This document shows positions 1-7,519 of a stretch of DNA of 40,107 bases, one piece after another. The first letter of the stretch is position 1. Each line of letters starts with the position of its first letter. The stretch is from assembly GCF_014654615.1 (NCBI RefSeq), contig NZ_BNBB01000040.1, forward strand, positions 1-40,107, in the 5' to 3' direction. A program made the position numbers and the translations under genes. The stretch comes from Streptosporangium violaceochromogenes. GTDB taxonomy: Bacteria; Actinomycetota; Actinomycetes; Streptosporangiales; Streptosporangiaceae. The notes under the pieces were generated by a model. The model did not search any database, had not been told where the DNA came from, and was given only the letters and a program-made list of their open reading frames with translations.

Positions 1-189
1 TACAACAACGCCAAGCGTCTCGGCTACGTCAACGGTGTCACCAGCCAGTTCGGTGACCAGGACGGCAACGGCCGTTACGACCTGAGCACCTCGGCCTACT
101 TCGACGGCGAGACCGCCGACATCTACAAGAAGGCCGCCAACGTGTGGTCCGGCCGCATCGTCGGCCCGCACGGCGAGCTCTACAAGTAA
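1..189 (+). CDS. C-terminal end of a secreted trypsin-fold protein (partial, tandem copy 1)
   Basis: The window opens inside a gene. The first 62 codons read YNNAKRLGYVNG through GPHGELYK and end in TAA. Of these 62 residues 56 match the C-terminus of the complete gene at 802-2418, and the DNA is almost as similar, so this is the tail of a tandem paralogue on the same strand. The LGYVNGVTS segment is the strand after the active-site serine in V8/trypsin-like peptidases of the S1 fold. The catalytic region lies upstream of the window, so activity of this copy cannot be judged. A strong intrinsic terminator follows. Confidence 0.85.
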   Translation, partial: YNNAKRLGYVNGVTSQFGDQDGNGRYDLSTSAYFDGETADIYKKAANVWSGRIVGPHGELYK

Positions 190-801
190 AACGGAGCTTG
201 ACGGCTGAGTCTTAAGACTCACGGCGCAGGGGCCCGGCACTATGCCGGGCCCCTGTTTTGTCGTCTGCGGGAACGGCCGGCCACACGACGGAACGGAACG
301 GGCCGGTAACGTTCCACGGATCGTCTCGCGAGAGATTTCTGGCTCGTTCCATCACTGCTCCCGACAATCCCGCCCCACGGAGGCAAGGGGAGCGGCGGCA
401 CCCGTTCTTCGCCCCCTCTCCCGCGGAGGTGACGGTCCCTCCGTAGCGCGGGCCGCCGCCGCGAAGGGGGATTAGACGTGGCTCATATCGATTCGGTGCC
501 ATAAGACCTGTGTGATCTATGTCTCACCGGGCGCGTCACGGAGCGTGTCTTTGCATTTACATCGAATCGGACACTGACCCTACAGAGTCAAGTTGATCTG
601 CGAGAACGTGTCACGACAGGCGAGTATTCGGCCGAGAATTCAAGATCGAAGAAAGATAACGAAACGATATCAGAGGGTCAGCCGTTTCTTTATCCGGTGA
701 ATCGGCTTCCGATTTTCAAGATCTGCGCTGTATGTTCCTGGCGATCCCTTTACTGACGCATGGGACGCACGATGCGTTCCACATCAGACCAAGGAGTTCC
801 C
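190..801. other. Intergenic region between the two trypsin-fold paralogues
   Basis: There is no convincing gene in this 612-base gap; the short open frames lack ribosome sites and family features. It holds the terminator of copy 1, a perfect 10-bp palindrome TCTCGCGAGA at 324-333, and a clearly AT-richer stretch from about 480 to 760. In that stretch lies an inverted repeat, AATCGG at 700-705 and CCGATT at 709-714. A possible -10 TATGTT at 731-736 would give a leader of roughly 60 nt to the TTG start at 802. The -35 is weak. The palindromes could be operators, but no regulator is identified. Confidence 0.5.
228..259 (+). terminator. Rho-independent terminator of copy 1
   Basis: A perfect 12-bp stem, AGGGGCCCGGCA (228-239) against TGCCGGGCCCCT (243-254), has a 3-nt loop and is followed by GTTTT. 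It sits 39 bases after the stop codon. Confidence 0.9.
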
Positions 802-2418
802 TTGAAGCGCATCCTCATCCCGGCCGGCGGCGCCGTCGTCGCCACCGGTCTTCTGGCCGCCGGTCTGGCCGGTACCGCTCAGGCCTCCCCGGACTGGGCC
901 ACCGACCCGATGGCCAAGAACAACGCCGAAGCCACTTCGGTCGCGCAGTACTGGACCGCCTCGAACAACGCGGCCCTGAGGAAGGCCACCGCCTACTACC
1001 ACGACGCCACCCCGGCCTCGTGGAAGTCCGGCGGCGGCTACTCCCCCGACGGCAAGCCCGGTGTCGTGGCCCCGATCGGCCAGGAGCGCAGGGCCAAGAC
1101 CAAGGTCAAGAACGTCAACCTGCCGAAGAACGTCGGCAAGGTGTTCTGGGTCGACGGCAAGGGCCAGCCCAAGTGGGCCACGGCCACCTCGATCCAGTCG
1201 CGGTACCGCAACCTGGTCGTCACCGCCGCCCACAACGTCTACGACACCTCCGGCGTCGGCGACCCGGAGAACGTGCTGGACAAGTGGGTGTTCGTCCCCG
1301 GCTACTACCAGGGCAAGACCCCGTACGGCATCTACGTCGGCAAGACCGCCTGGACGCACTACGACTTCGACGTCTACGAGGACTACGACCGCGACTACGC
1401 GTTCGTGACCGTCTACAACGGTGTCTACTTCGGCGGCGACCAGGTCGTCACCGCCTCCGAGTACAAGCAGTTCGTCGGGCCGAAGTACGTCGAGACCAAG
1501 ACGATCACCGCCGACGAGTACAAGGCGGGTGTCTCCAAGTACGGCGTCGACGGGCCGTACAAGAAGGAGGACAAGGCCGCGACGAACGTCGAGACCGTCA
1601 ACCCGCCGGCCAAGCCGTCCGACGAGTCCTACCTGTCGGAGAAGGGCAAGGACGGCGTCAAGCTCCTCCAGGTCGAGGTCAGCGCGGAGGACTACGGCAA
1701 GGCCCCCGGCCACACCGGCGACTACAAGAACAACGAGAAGTGGCAGGCCGCCCCCGCCAAGACGCCGATCAGCAAGGAGGAGTACACCAAGCTCTCCGCT
1801 GAGAAGAGCGCGGGCAAGTTCCTGGGCAACCTTGAGGCCACCAAGGACGTCAACGGCAACGAGACCGCCTGGTTCAAGACCCAGTACTTCGTGAAGAAGT
1901 GGGTCAAGTCGACCACCACGACGACCAGCGTCTACTGGGTCGAGGTCTACCACATCGGGCTGTCCAAGGACGCCGGTCGCCTCGGTGACAACGTCGGCGG
2001 CCAGGGCTTCGCGTGGAACCAGAAGACCGGCCAGCGGGCCTTCGTCTTCGGCTACCCGGAGGGGGCGCACCCCGACGGCCACAAGAAGTTCACCGGCATC
2101 ACCCTCAAGTGGTGCTACGGCAAGACCTCCGGCAAGGTGTACGTCGCGGCCGCCGAGAAGATCGAGGAGCACATCGGCCTGAAGTGCTCGATGACCCCGG
2201 GTGCCGACGGCGCCGCGTGGCTCATCAAGTACAACAACGCCAAGCGCCTGGGCTACGTCAACGGTGTCACCAGCCAGTTCGGTGACCAGGACGACAACAA
2301 GCGCTACGACCTGAGCACCTCGCCCTACTTCGACGGCGAGACCGCCGACGTCTACAAGAAGGCCGCCAACGCCTGGTCCGGCCGCATCGTCGGCCCGCAC
2401 GGCGAGCTCCTCAAGTAG
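802..2418 (+). CDS. Secreted trypsin-fold (V8-like) protein, probable pseudoprotease
   Basis: A 538-aa secreted protein. The chosen start is TTG 802, because AAGGAG lies 5 nt before it and it gives a clean signal peptide (MKR, hydrophobic core, cleavage after AQA, residue 28). The ATG at 760 is in frame but would bury the signal. The S1-peptidase His motif TAAH is at 141-144, and DYAFV near 198 fits the Asp. The serine motif, normally GxSGGP, reads GADGAA at 467-472, so Asp469 sits where the nucleophile should be. Cys438 and Cys462 probably pair. About 150 inserted residues (215-370) carry four short (V/I)(S/T)xxxY repeats. It lies behind a near-identical paralogue and is ended by its own terminator. 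Loss of protease activity is inferred; a binding or scaffold role is possible. Confidence 0.85.
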   Translation: MKRILIPAGGAVVATGLLAAGLAGTAQASPDWATDPMAKNNAEATSVAQYWTASNNAALRKATAYYHDATPASWKSGGGYSPDGKPGVVAPIGQERRAKTKVKNVNLPKNVGKVFWVDGKGQPKWATATSIQSRYRNLVVTAAHNVYDTSGVGDPENVLDKWVFVPGYYQGKTPYGIYVGKTAWTHYDFDVYEDYDRDYAFVTVYNGVYFGGDQVVTASEYKQFVGPKYVETKTITADEYKAGVSKYGVDGPYKKEDKAATNVETVNPPAKPSDESYLSEKGKDGVKLLQVEVSAEDYGKAPGHTGDYKNNEKWQAAPAKTPISKEEYTKLSAEKSAGKFLGNLEATKDVNGNETAWFKTQYFVKKWVKSTTTTTSVYWVEVYHIGLSKDAGRLGDNVGGQGFAWNQKTGQRAFVFGYPEGAHPDGHKKFTGITLKWCYGKTSGKVYVAAAEKIEEHIGLKCSMTPGADGAAWLIKYNNAKRLGYVNGVTSQFGDQDDNKRYDLSTSPYFDGETADVYKKAANAWSGRIVGPHGELLK

Positions 2419-2505
2419 GCCCCGGGGGCCGGGTGATCCTCGGAGCCGGAGGCGTCGCCTCCTGACCCGGAAGGTTCACAGAAGTCTCGTCACAGTGTCA
2501 CGTCA

Positions 2506-2535
2506 GGAGGGGCCCGGCATCCGCCGGGCCCCTCC
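2506..2535 (+). terminator. Terminator of the trypsin-fold gene
   Basis: A perfect 13-bp GC stem (2506-2518 with 2523-2535) with a 4-nt loop lies 87 bases after the stop codon. Its core GGGGCCCGGC matches the terminator after copy 1, so the duplication included the downstream DNA. There is no T-tract. Confidence 0.8.
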
Positions 2536-2558
2536 GCCGTGCTCTCACGACCTCCGCC

Positions 2559-3920
2559 TCACACCGACGGCACGAGCTCTCCGGCCCGCTCGTTCAGCTC
2601 CACCACCGGTGCCTCCGCGGCGAAGGGGCTGAGCCTGCGGCGCAGGTCGGTCACGTATGACCGGGTGCGCGCGGACCGCAGACCGGCCGCCAGCTCCAGC
2701 GCCTCGGCCGCCGTCTCGCAGGCGTCCTCCAGCTCGCCGCGCGCGAGCAGACCCGCGGCCAGCAGCGACAGGTTGAACATGCGCCCGCGGACGTAGCGGC
2801 CGTCCATCTCCAGCGAGCGCCGCGCGTGCCGCACGGTTTTCGCGCCGTCACCCAGGTCACGGAAGCAGTGGGCGAACTTGGCCGAGAGGTAGGCCTCGTC
2901 GAAGTAGGCGATCCAGCCCGGCTCGTCGCCGGCCCGGCGCCGGTCGAAGGCCAGCTCGGCCTCGTGCAGGGATCTCGCGCAGGCCACGCGGTCCTCCAGC
3001 AGGGCGTGGGCGTGGGCCTCCAGCACGCAGGCCTCGGCCAGCAGGGAGAACACGCCGGCGTGCCGGGCCGACAGCTGGGCGGCCCGGGCCAGGTCGAGGG
3101 CGTGCGAGGGCTGGCCGATGTAGACGGCCTGGTGGCTCATGCCGGCGAGGATCTCCCCGCCGAAGCCGTGGTCTCCGGACCCCCTGGCCAGCCGTAACGC
3201 CTGGATGAGATAGCGCTGGGCCAGGCCGTGCTGTTCCAGGTCGTAGGCCATCCAGCCGGCCAGCCTGGTGAGCTCGGCCGCGGCGGAGGCCAGCGCCCTG
3301 CCACCGGCCTCGCCGTAGGAGCCCTCGCTGAGCAGCGGCGCGACCGCCGTGTCCAGGTATTTCACGACCGCCGCCCTGACCCGGCCGGCGCCGAACCTGT
3401 TGTCCAGCTCGCCGAACGACCGGGTCACCTCCCGGATGGCGGCGATGTCGGCCATGCCCACCCGCCGGACGCCCCTGGCCGCGGGGGCGCTCTCGGGGGG
3501 GAGGGTGAGCCAGCGCAGGGCTCCGGTGGACCCGGCTCCGACGGCGAACGTGGAGTCGAGCAGGAACCTGCGTCTCTCGACGTCGCCGCGCCACAGTGCC
3601 GTCATGGTCGCGATCCCCTCCTGCCAGGTGCGGGTGAACTCCTGCCCGAGGTCGGGGGCCGCCGAGACGGACGGCAGGCCGAGGTCTTCCACACCGACCG
3701 CCCGGCCGAGACGGAAGGTGAAGATCTCGGCGAGCAGGGCCGGAACCGGATCTTTGGGCCGTTGCCCCCCGATCCAGCGCAGGACCGAACCGTGGTCGTA
3801 CTGCGCGCCGGACAGCCCGCGGGTCACGCCGAGTTCGTTGAGCCTGCGGGCCAGCCCCTTGTGGGTGAACCCCGACTCGGCGATGAGCCGCCGAAGCAGG
3901 CGGTTGGGCTCGCGTTCCAT
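2559..3920 (-). CDS. NsdA-like HTH/TPR regulatory protein
   Basis: About 453 aa. The N-terminus (MEREPNRLLRRLIAESGFTH) starts a helix-turn-helix-like region to about residue 70 that includes a VLRWIGGQRPKDP stretch. The rest is helical TPR-like repeats, including ELTRLAGWMAYDLEQHG and repeated ALxLAR patterns. This layout, and the LAGWM.YD region, match from memory the Streptomyces NsdA family of XRE-type developmental and antibiotic regulators. ATG 3920 is preferred because GAGGAG lies 4 nt upstream; GTG 3932 in the same frame overlaps that site. It is transcribed alone on the minus strand, convergent with the trypsin-fold gene. DNA target and ligand are unknown. Confidence 0.75.
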   Translation of the reverse strand: MEREPNRLLRRLIAESGFTHKGLARRLNELGVTRGLSGAQYDHGSVLRWIGGQRPKDPVPALLAEIFTFRLGRAVGVEDLGLPSVSAAPDLGQEFTRTWQEGIATMTALWRGDVERRRFLLDSTFAVGAGSTGALRWLTLPPESAPAARGVRRVGMADIAAIREVTRSFGELDNRFGAGRVRAAVVKYLDTAVAPLLSEGSYGEAGGRALASAAAELTRLAGWMAYDLEQHGLAQRYLIQALRLARGSGDHGFGGEILAGMSHQAVYIGQPSHALDLARAAQLSARHAGVFSLLAEACVLEAHAHALLEDRVACARSLHEAELAFDRRRAGDEPGWIAYFDEAYLSAKFAHCFRDLGDGAKTVRHARRSLEMDGRYVRGRMFNLSLLAAGLLARGELEDACETAAEALELAAGLRSARTRSYVTDLRRRLSPFAAEAPVVELNERAGELVPSV

Positions 3921-4038
3921 CGCTCTCCTCACCCCTGATCACCCCGAGAACCCGTCGGCGCGGGAACGCGTCACTCCGCGTCCGTATCCGCCTTTGAGGC
4001 AGGCCCAGGCCCAGGCAGATAACTGAGAGCTCTATACA

Positions 4039-4056
4039 TAGCACAATCTGTGACTA
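4039..4056. promoter_or_regulatory. Imperfect palindrome upstream of the NsdA-like gene
   Basis: CACA-ATC-TGTG (4042-4052) is flanked by TAG and CTA with a 1-base bulge. The surrounding 4020-4060 is unusually AT-rich, with TATG and TATAG stretches on the minus strand suited to a -10. This is probably the promoter region of the NsdA-like gene. The operator role is inferred. Confidence 0.3.
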
Positions 4057-4076
4057 TTTTATGGCTTTCCAAAACC

Positions 4077-4113
4077 AAAAGACGCCCCTCGCCGATCGGC
4101 GGGGACGTCTTTT
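4077..4113 (-). terminator. Terminator of the malic enzyme gene
   Basis: A long hairpin, with outer arms AAAAGACG (4077-4084) and CGTCTTTT (4106-4113) and a palindromic core CGCCGATCGGCG. The arms include one mismatch and one bulge. The flanking A and T runs allow termination in either direction. The malic enzyme stop is 37 bases away on the minus strand. Confidence 0.85.
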
Positions 4114-4150
4114 AGGGAATGCGACGCTTCCGGCGGGTTCGCCGGCCGGT

Positions 4151-5344
4151 TCACATGCGGGCGACCCCGTCGGCACGAGCCTGCGTGGAGACGGCGGCGA
4201 TGACCGCGGGGGCCACGCGCTCGTCGAACGGGCTCGGGATCACGTAGTCGGCCGACAGCTCGTCGTCGCCCACCACTCCGGCCAGGGCCTCGGCCGCGGC
4301 CACCTTCATGTTCTCGGTGATGGCCGAGGCGCGCACGTCGAGCGCCCCCCGGAAGACACCGGGGAAGGCCAGGACGTTGTTGATCTGGTTGGGGAAGTCG
4401 GACCGGCCGGTCGCCACCACCCGGGCGTGCTTCCTGGCGACCTCCGGGTGCACCTCGGGGGTCGGGTTGGACAGCGCGAAGACGATGGCGTCGGAGGCCA
4501 TCGACGCGATGGCGTCCTCCGCCACGGTGGAGCCGGACAGGCCGATGAAGACGTCGGCGCCGGCGAGCGCCTCCTCCGTGGAGCCGCGCAGGCCGGCGCG
4601 GTTGGTGTCGCGCGCCAGGGCCTCCTTGATCGAGTTGAGACCGTCGCGCCCCTGGTGGATGAGACCCTTGGAGTCGGAGACCGCGATGTCGCCGACGCCG
4701 GCGTTGAGGAGGATGCGGCTGACCGCGACGCCGGAGGCGCCGGCGCCGGCGACCACGGCCCGCAGGTCCCCGAGCGAGCGGCCGGTCACCCGGGCGGCGT
4801 TCTTCAGGGCCGCCAGCGCGACGATCGCGGTGCCGTGCTGGTCGTCGTGGAAGACGGGGATGTCCAGAAGCTCCCGCAGCCGGTCCTCGACCTCGAAGCA
4901 GCGGGGGGCGCTGATGTCCTCAAGGTTGACGCCGCCGAAGGAGGGGGCGAGCCGCACCACCGTCTCGACGATCTCCTCCACCCCGGTGCAGTCAAGGCAG
5001 ATCGGCACCGCGTCGACCCCGCCGAACTGCTTGAACAGCAGGGCCTTTCCCTCCATGACCGGCATGGCGGCGGCGGGCCCGATGTCACCGAGGCCGAGAA
5101 CGGCGGTGCCGTCGGAGACGACGGCCACGACGTTCGAGACCCAGGTGTAGTCGTTGACGAGCCCCGGCTCTTCGGCGATCGCGGTGCAGACCTTGGCGAC
5201 ACCGGGCGTGTAGGCGAGCGCCAGGTCGGCGGCGTCGCGGACCGGAACGGTGGACCGGATCTCCATTTTGCCCCCGCGATGGAGGGCAAAAGCAGGATCA
5301 AGGTCGAGGGCTTCGAGGGAAGTGGAAGATGACGTAACGGCCAC
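4151..5344 (-). CDS. NAD(P)-dependent malic enzyme
   Basis: A 397-aa cytoplasmic enzyme that oxidatively decarboxylates malate to pyruvate with release of CO2. It is a short bacterial-type malic enzyme without the phosphotransacetylase domain. Visible family features are ALAYTPGVAKVC near residue 45, the MEGKALLFKQFGGVDAVPIC segment, the metal-site region FHDDQHGTA near 165, and a Rossmann motif VVAGAGASGVAVSR near 187. GTG 5344 has AGGGG 5 nt upstream. The coenzyme is not certain from sequence. It is transcribed away from the CGNR gene, with about 260 bp of shared intergenic DNA, and has a good terminator. Confidence 0.95.
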   Translation of the reverse strand: MAVTSSSTSLEALDLDPAFALHRGGKMEIRSTVPVRDAADLALAYTPGVAKVCTAIAEEPGLVNDYTWVSNVVAVVSDGTAVLGLGDIGPAAAMPVMEGKALLFKQFGGVDAVPICLDCTGVEEIVETVVRLAPSFGGVNLEDISAPRCFEVEDRLRELLDIPVFHDDQHGTAIVALAALKNAARVTGRSLGDLRAVVAGAGASGVAVSRILLNAGVGDIAVSDSKGLIHQGRDGLNSIKEALARDTNRAGLRGSTEEALAGADVFIGLSGSTVAEDAIASMASDAIVFALSNPTPEVHPEVARKHARVVATGRSDFPNQINNVLAFPGVFRGALDVRASAITENMKVAAAEALAGVVGDDELSADYVIPSPFDERVAPAVIAAVSTQARADGVARM

Positions 5345-5604
5345 AGCGACCCCTGTAGTTCATGACGGATGTTCCTTCATAGACGCCGTTACGGGCGAGA
5401 CCCGGGCTTTCGGTAGTCACTCGGGGCATGCTCGCTGGGACGGCCGCCTGGAGGGGCACGGGGGTCACCCGTTGCTCGATTGTGCCATACGTTGCAACTC
5501 CCCCCGATGACACGGGGGTACTTACCTTCACCGTCATGGCGCTGACCAGCCGGAACGTGTAATACTCAGCTCCCTCTTCATCCCTTACATCGACGGACCG
5601 CCCG

Positions 5605-6138
5605 ATGGATCTGACCTCCTACGCCGAGCTTGCCGTACTGCTGATCAACAGCCCCGACCGGCTGGCCGGCACGGAAGAGTTACCCGCCCTCCTGCGCGAG
5701 GGCGGCCGTTACCGTCCCGGCTGCCGCGTCACGCAGGGCGACCTCGAAGCCCTGCGGGTCCTGCGCAAGGAGCTGGTCGCCGTCTTCGAGGCCGCCGACC
5801 GCGGCGACGAGGAGGGCGTGGTCGACCGGCTCAACGCGCTGCTGATCCGGCACCCGGTCCAGCCGCAGATCTCCGGCCACGACGGCGAGCGCTGGCACAT
5901 GCACCTCACCGAGCACGGCCGGACGGCCGACCAGTACGCCGTGGGAGCCGTGATGGGCCTGGCCACCCTGGTGACCGACCTCGGCGTGAACCGCCTGGGC
6001 CTGTGCCGGGCGGCGCCCTGCCGGAGGGCCTACCTCGACACCTCCTCCAACCGCTCCCGGCGTTACTGCTCCGAGCGCTGCGCCAGCCGGGCGAACGTGG
6101 CCGCCTACCGGGCCCGGAGGAAGGGCGGCGGCCAGTAG
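5605..6138 (+). CDS. CGNR zinc-finger domain protein
   Basis: A 177-aa protein of the actinobacterial ABATE/CGNR family, usually taken to be transcription regulators. The N-terminal part (1-120) is the helical stress-response-like domain. The C-terminal finger uses Cys134, Cys139, Cys155 and Cys159, followed by SRANVAAYRARRK. The signature tetrapeptide reads CASR here rather than CGNR. A candidate -10 TAATAC is at 5560-5565; no strong ribosome site precedes ATG 5605. The last 34 bases overlap the convergent sodX gene. Target and ligand are unknown. Confidence 0.85.
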   Translation: MDLTSYAELAVLLINSPDRLAGTEELPALLREGGRYRPGCRVTQGDLEALRVLRKELVAVFEAADRGDEEGVVDRLNALLIRHPVQPQISGHDGERWHMHLTEHGRTADQYAVGAVMGLATLVTDLGVNRLGLCRAAPCRRAYLDTSSNRSRRYCSERCASRANVAAYRARRKGGGQ

Positions 6139-6410
6139 CGCGTCACGACGCGCCCGACCAGCAGCGACGGCGGCACCGCGCCGAAGTCCCAGCTGTCCCG
6201 GCGGCCGGGGGCGCGCTGGTTGTCGCTCTCCAGCCACCAGCCCTCGCCGGTCTCCCAGGCGGCCCGCTTGACGATCAGCAGCGAGGGGTCGGAGGGCAGC
6301 CTGGCCACAACCAGGTCACCCGCCCGGACGGGGGCGTCGCGCCGTACCCACAGCAGGTCGCCGGGGCGTAGCGCGGGCAGCATCGAGTCACCCTCGACAC
6401 GCACTCTCAA
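6105..6410 (-). CDS. sodX: Nickel-type superoxide dismutase maturation protease
   Basis: A small (101-aa) soluble S26/LexA-type Ser-Lys protease. It removes the propeptide of SodN so that the N-terminal His can bind nickel. The catalytic Ser9 lies in VEGDSMLPAL and the Lys is Lys48 in LLIVKRA. There is no membrane segment, unlike ordinary signal peptidase I. TTG 6410 is chosen because GGAAGGGG lies 9 nt upstream and the domain begins there; an open frame extends to TTG 6443 but overlaps that site. It is divergent from its substrate gene sodN across a 90-bp region. Its 3' end overlaps the CGNR gene. Confidence 0.9.
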   Translation of the reverse strand: MRVRVEGDSMLPALRPGDLLWVRRDAPVRAGDLVVARLPSDPSLLIVKRAAWETGEGWWLESDNQRAPGRRDSWDFGAVPPSLLVGRVVTRYWPPPFLRAR

Positions 6411-6452
6411 GGAGCTCAACCCCTTCCCGCGCCGGTATTCCAAGACGAGTAA

Positions 6453-6473
6453 GGTCGGTAACGGACCATACCG
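6453..6473. promoter_or_regulatory. Candidate operator in the sodX-sodN divergent region
   Basis: A 15-bp near-perfect palindrome, GGTCGGTAACGGACC (6453-6467), has one mismatched pair. It is nested with an inverted repeat CGGTA (6456-6460) and TACCG (6469-6473). It sits 28-48 bp before the sodN start, where a repressor could cover both promoters. In Streptomyces, Nur represses sodF in nickel and sodN is controlled indirectly. The motif here does not look like the published Nur box, so the factor is unknown. Confidence 0.4.
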
Positions 6474-6500
6474 ATTCCAGCATCAAGGAAGGACTTTCCG

Positions 6501-6902
6501 ATGCTCGCACGACTTCTTTCACCCGGGCACGTCGCCTCCGCGCACTGCGACCTGCCGTGTGGTGTGTACGACCCCGCGCAGGCCCGTATCGAGGCCGAGT
6601 CGGTGAAGGCCATCATGGAAAAGTACGCCGCGAACGAGGACCCCGTCTTCCGCGCCCGTGCGCTCACCATCAAGGAGGAGCGGGCCGAGCTGGTCAAGCA
6701 CCACCTGTGGGTGTTGTGGACCGACTACTTCAAGCCCCCGCACCTGGAGGCCCACCCGCAGCTTCACGGGCTCTTCTGGGACGCCACCAAGCTGGCGGGC
6801 GCCGCGGGAGCCAAGGGCACCGTCGACGTGGCCAAGGCGGACGAACTTCTGAGCAGGATCGACGAGATTTCCAAGATCTTCTGGGCGACGAAGGCGGCCT
6901 GA
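6501..6902 (+). CDS. sodN: Nickel superoxide dismutase
   Basis: A 133-aa precursor of cytoplasmic Ni-SOD, which disproportionates superoxide. The nickel hook HCDLPCGVYDP starts at residue 15. After removal of the 14-residue propeptide (MLARLLSPGHVASA) the metal is bound by His1, Cys2 and Cys6. The rest is the four-helix bundle typical of the family, and full length is as expected. AAGGAAGGA lies upstream of ATG 6501. The processing protease SodX is encoded divergently. A hairpin terminator follows the stop. Confidence 0.98.
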   Translation: MLARLLSPGHVASAHCDLPCGVYDPAQARIEAESVKAIMEKYAANEDPVFRARALTIKEERAELVKHHLWVLWTDYFKPPHLEAHPQLHGLFWDATKLAGAAGAKGTVDVAKADELLSRIDEISKIFWATKAA

Positions 6903-6927
6903 GCCGTCTCCGGTTCGCGGCCGGGCG

Positions 6928-6958
6928 GGCCTCGTGTGGAGTGCGACCACACGGGGCC
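6928..6958 (+). terminator. sodN terminator
   Basis: A 12-bp stem (6928-6939 with 6947-6958, one G-U pair) has a 7-nt loop and lies 25 bases after the sodN stop. Confidence 0.75.
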
Positions 6959-7060
6959 TGACCTGTTCATAGGCCCCCATTCGGGTGTCTTAAAGTGTTC
7001 TTGAGGTGCCAAATCGCCCCGATCGCGAGTCCAAGCGGGCCAACCACCTCCGCGGGGCTG

Positions 7061-7090
7061 TAGGTTGCAGTCAGCGACTCTGCGAGGAGG
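7061..7090 (+). promoter_or_regulatory. Promoter -10 and ribosome site of usfX-sigF
   Basis: TAGGTT (7061-7066) is a good actinobacterial -10. GAGGAGG (7084-7090) is a strong ribosome site ahead of GTG 7094. The -35 is weak. A SigF-type promoter for autoregulation was looked for in 6903-7060 and not convincingly found. Confidence 0.45.
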
Positions 7091-7093
7091 AAC

Positions 7094-7519
7094 GTGACCG
7101 AACACACCGAGATGCCCGCGGTCGACATGGGCGGAATCCGCGACGTGGTGAGCGTCCGGCTACCGGCCGCGAGTGCCTACCTATCCGTTCTGCGTACGGC
7201 GACCGCCGGTCTGGCCGCGCGGCTGGACTTCACGCTCGACGAGATCGAGGATCTGCGCATCGCGGTCGACGAGGCGTGCGCGATGTTGCTGACCCAGGCC
7301 GTCCCGGGCACCGACCTGACGGCCGAGTTCGAGCTCACCGGGCAGCTCATGCAGATCCGGGTGGAGGTCAGCACGGTCGGCGTCTCCACGCCCAAGCGCG
7401 ACGACTTCGCGTGGATGGTGCTCACCGCCCTGGCCGACGACGTGGACGCCGTAACCGACTCCCCCGACCGCATGGCGATCGTGCTACGCAAGCGCCGAGG
7501 CGCGGCGAGGCCGGCGTGA
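7094..7519 (+). CDS. usfX: Anti-sigma factor, UsfX/RsbW type
   Basis: A 141-aa GHKL-fold protein predicted to bind and inhibit the sigma factor encoded next. The layout (IAVDEACAML near residue 56, then DDFAWMVLTALADDV) resembles M. tuberculosis UsfX, as recalled. The N-box asparagine of canonical RsbW kinases is not seen (DEACAM where DEAxxN is usual), and no DxGxG box is visible. ATP binding and serine-kinase activity may therefore be reduced, as is also the case for UsfX-like proteins. Its TGA overlaps the sigF GTG by 4 bases, so the two are translationally coupled and made in similar amounts. Confidence 0.88.
   Translation: MTEHTEMPAVDMGGIRDVVSVRLPAASAYLSVLRTATAGLAARLDFTLDEIEDLRIAVDEACAMLLTQAVPGTDLTAEFELTGQLMQIRVEVSTVGVSTPKRDDFAWMVLTALADDVDAVTDSPDRMAIVLRKRRGAARPA

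Noticed and set aside
784..2400. Long minus-strand open frame (538 codons) opposite the trypsin-fold gene
   Set aside because: It is Val/Leu/Gly/Asp-rich shadow translation of a GC-rich gene, with no domain and no ribosome site; the plus-strand frame has a signal peptide and family motifs.
2857..4044. Alternative minus-strand frame of 395 codons over the NsdA-like gene
   Set aside because: Arg/Pro/Gly-rich frame shadow; the other frame carries the HTH and TPR pattern.
6411..6500. Classical Nur box for sodN
   Set aside because: No TTGCAA-N5-TTGCAA-like pair as recalled; only an unrelated palindrome was found.
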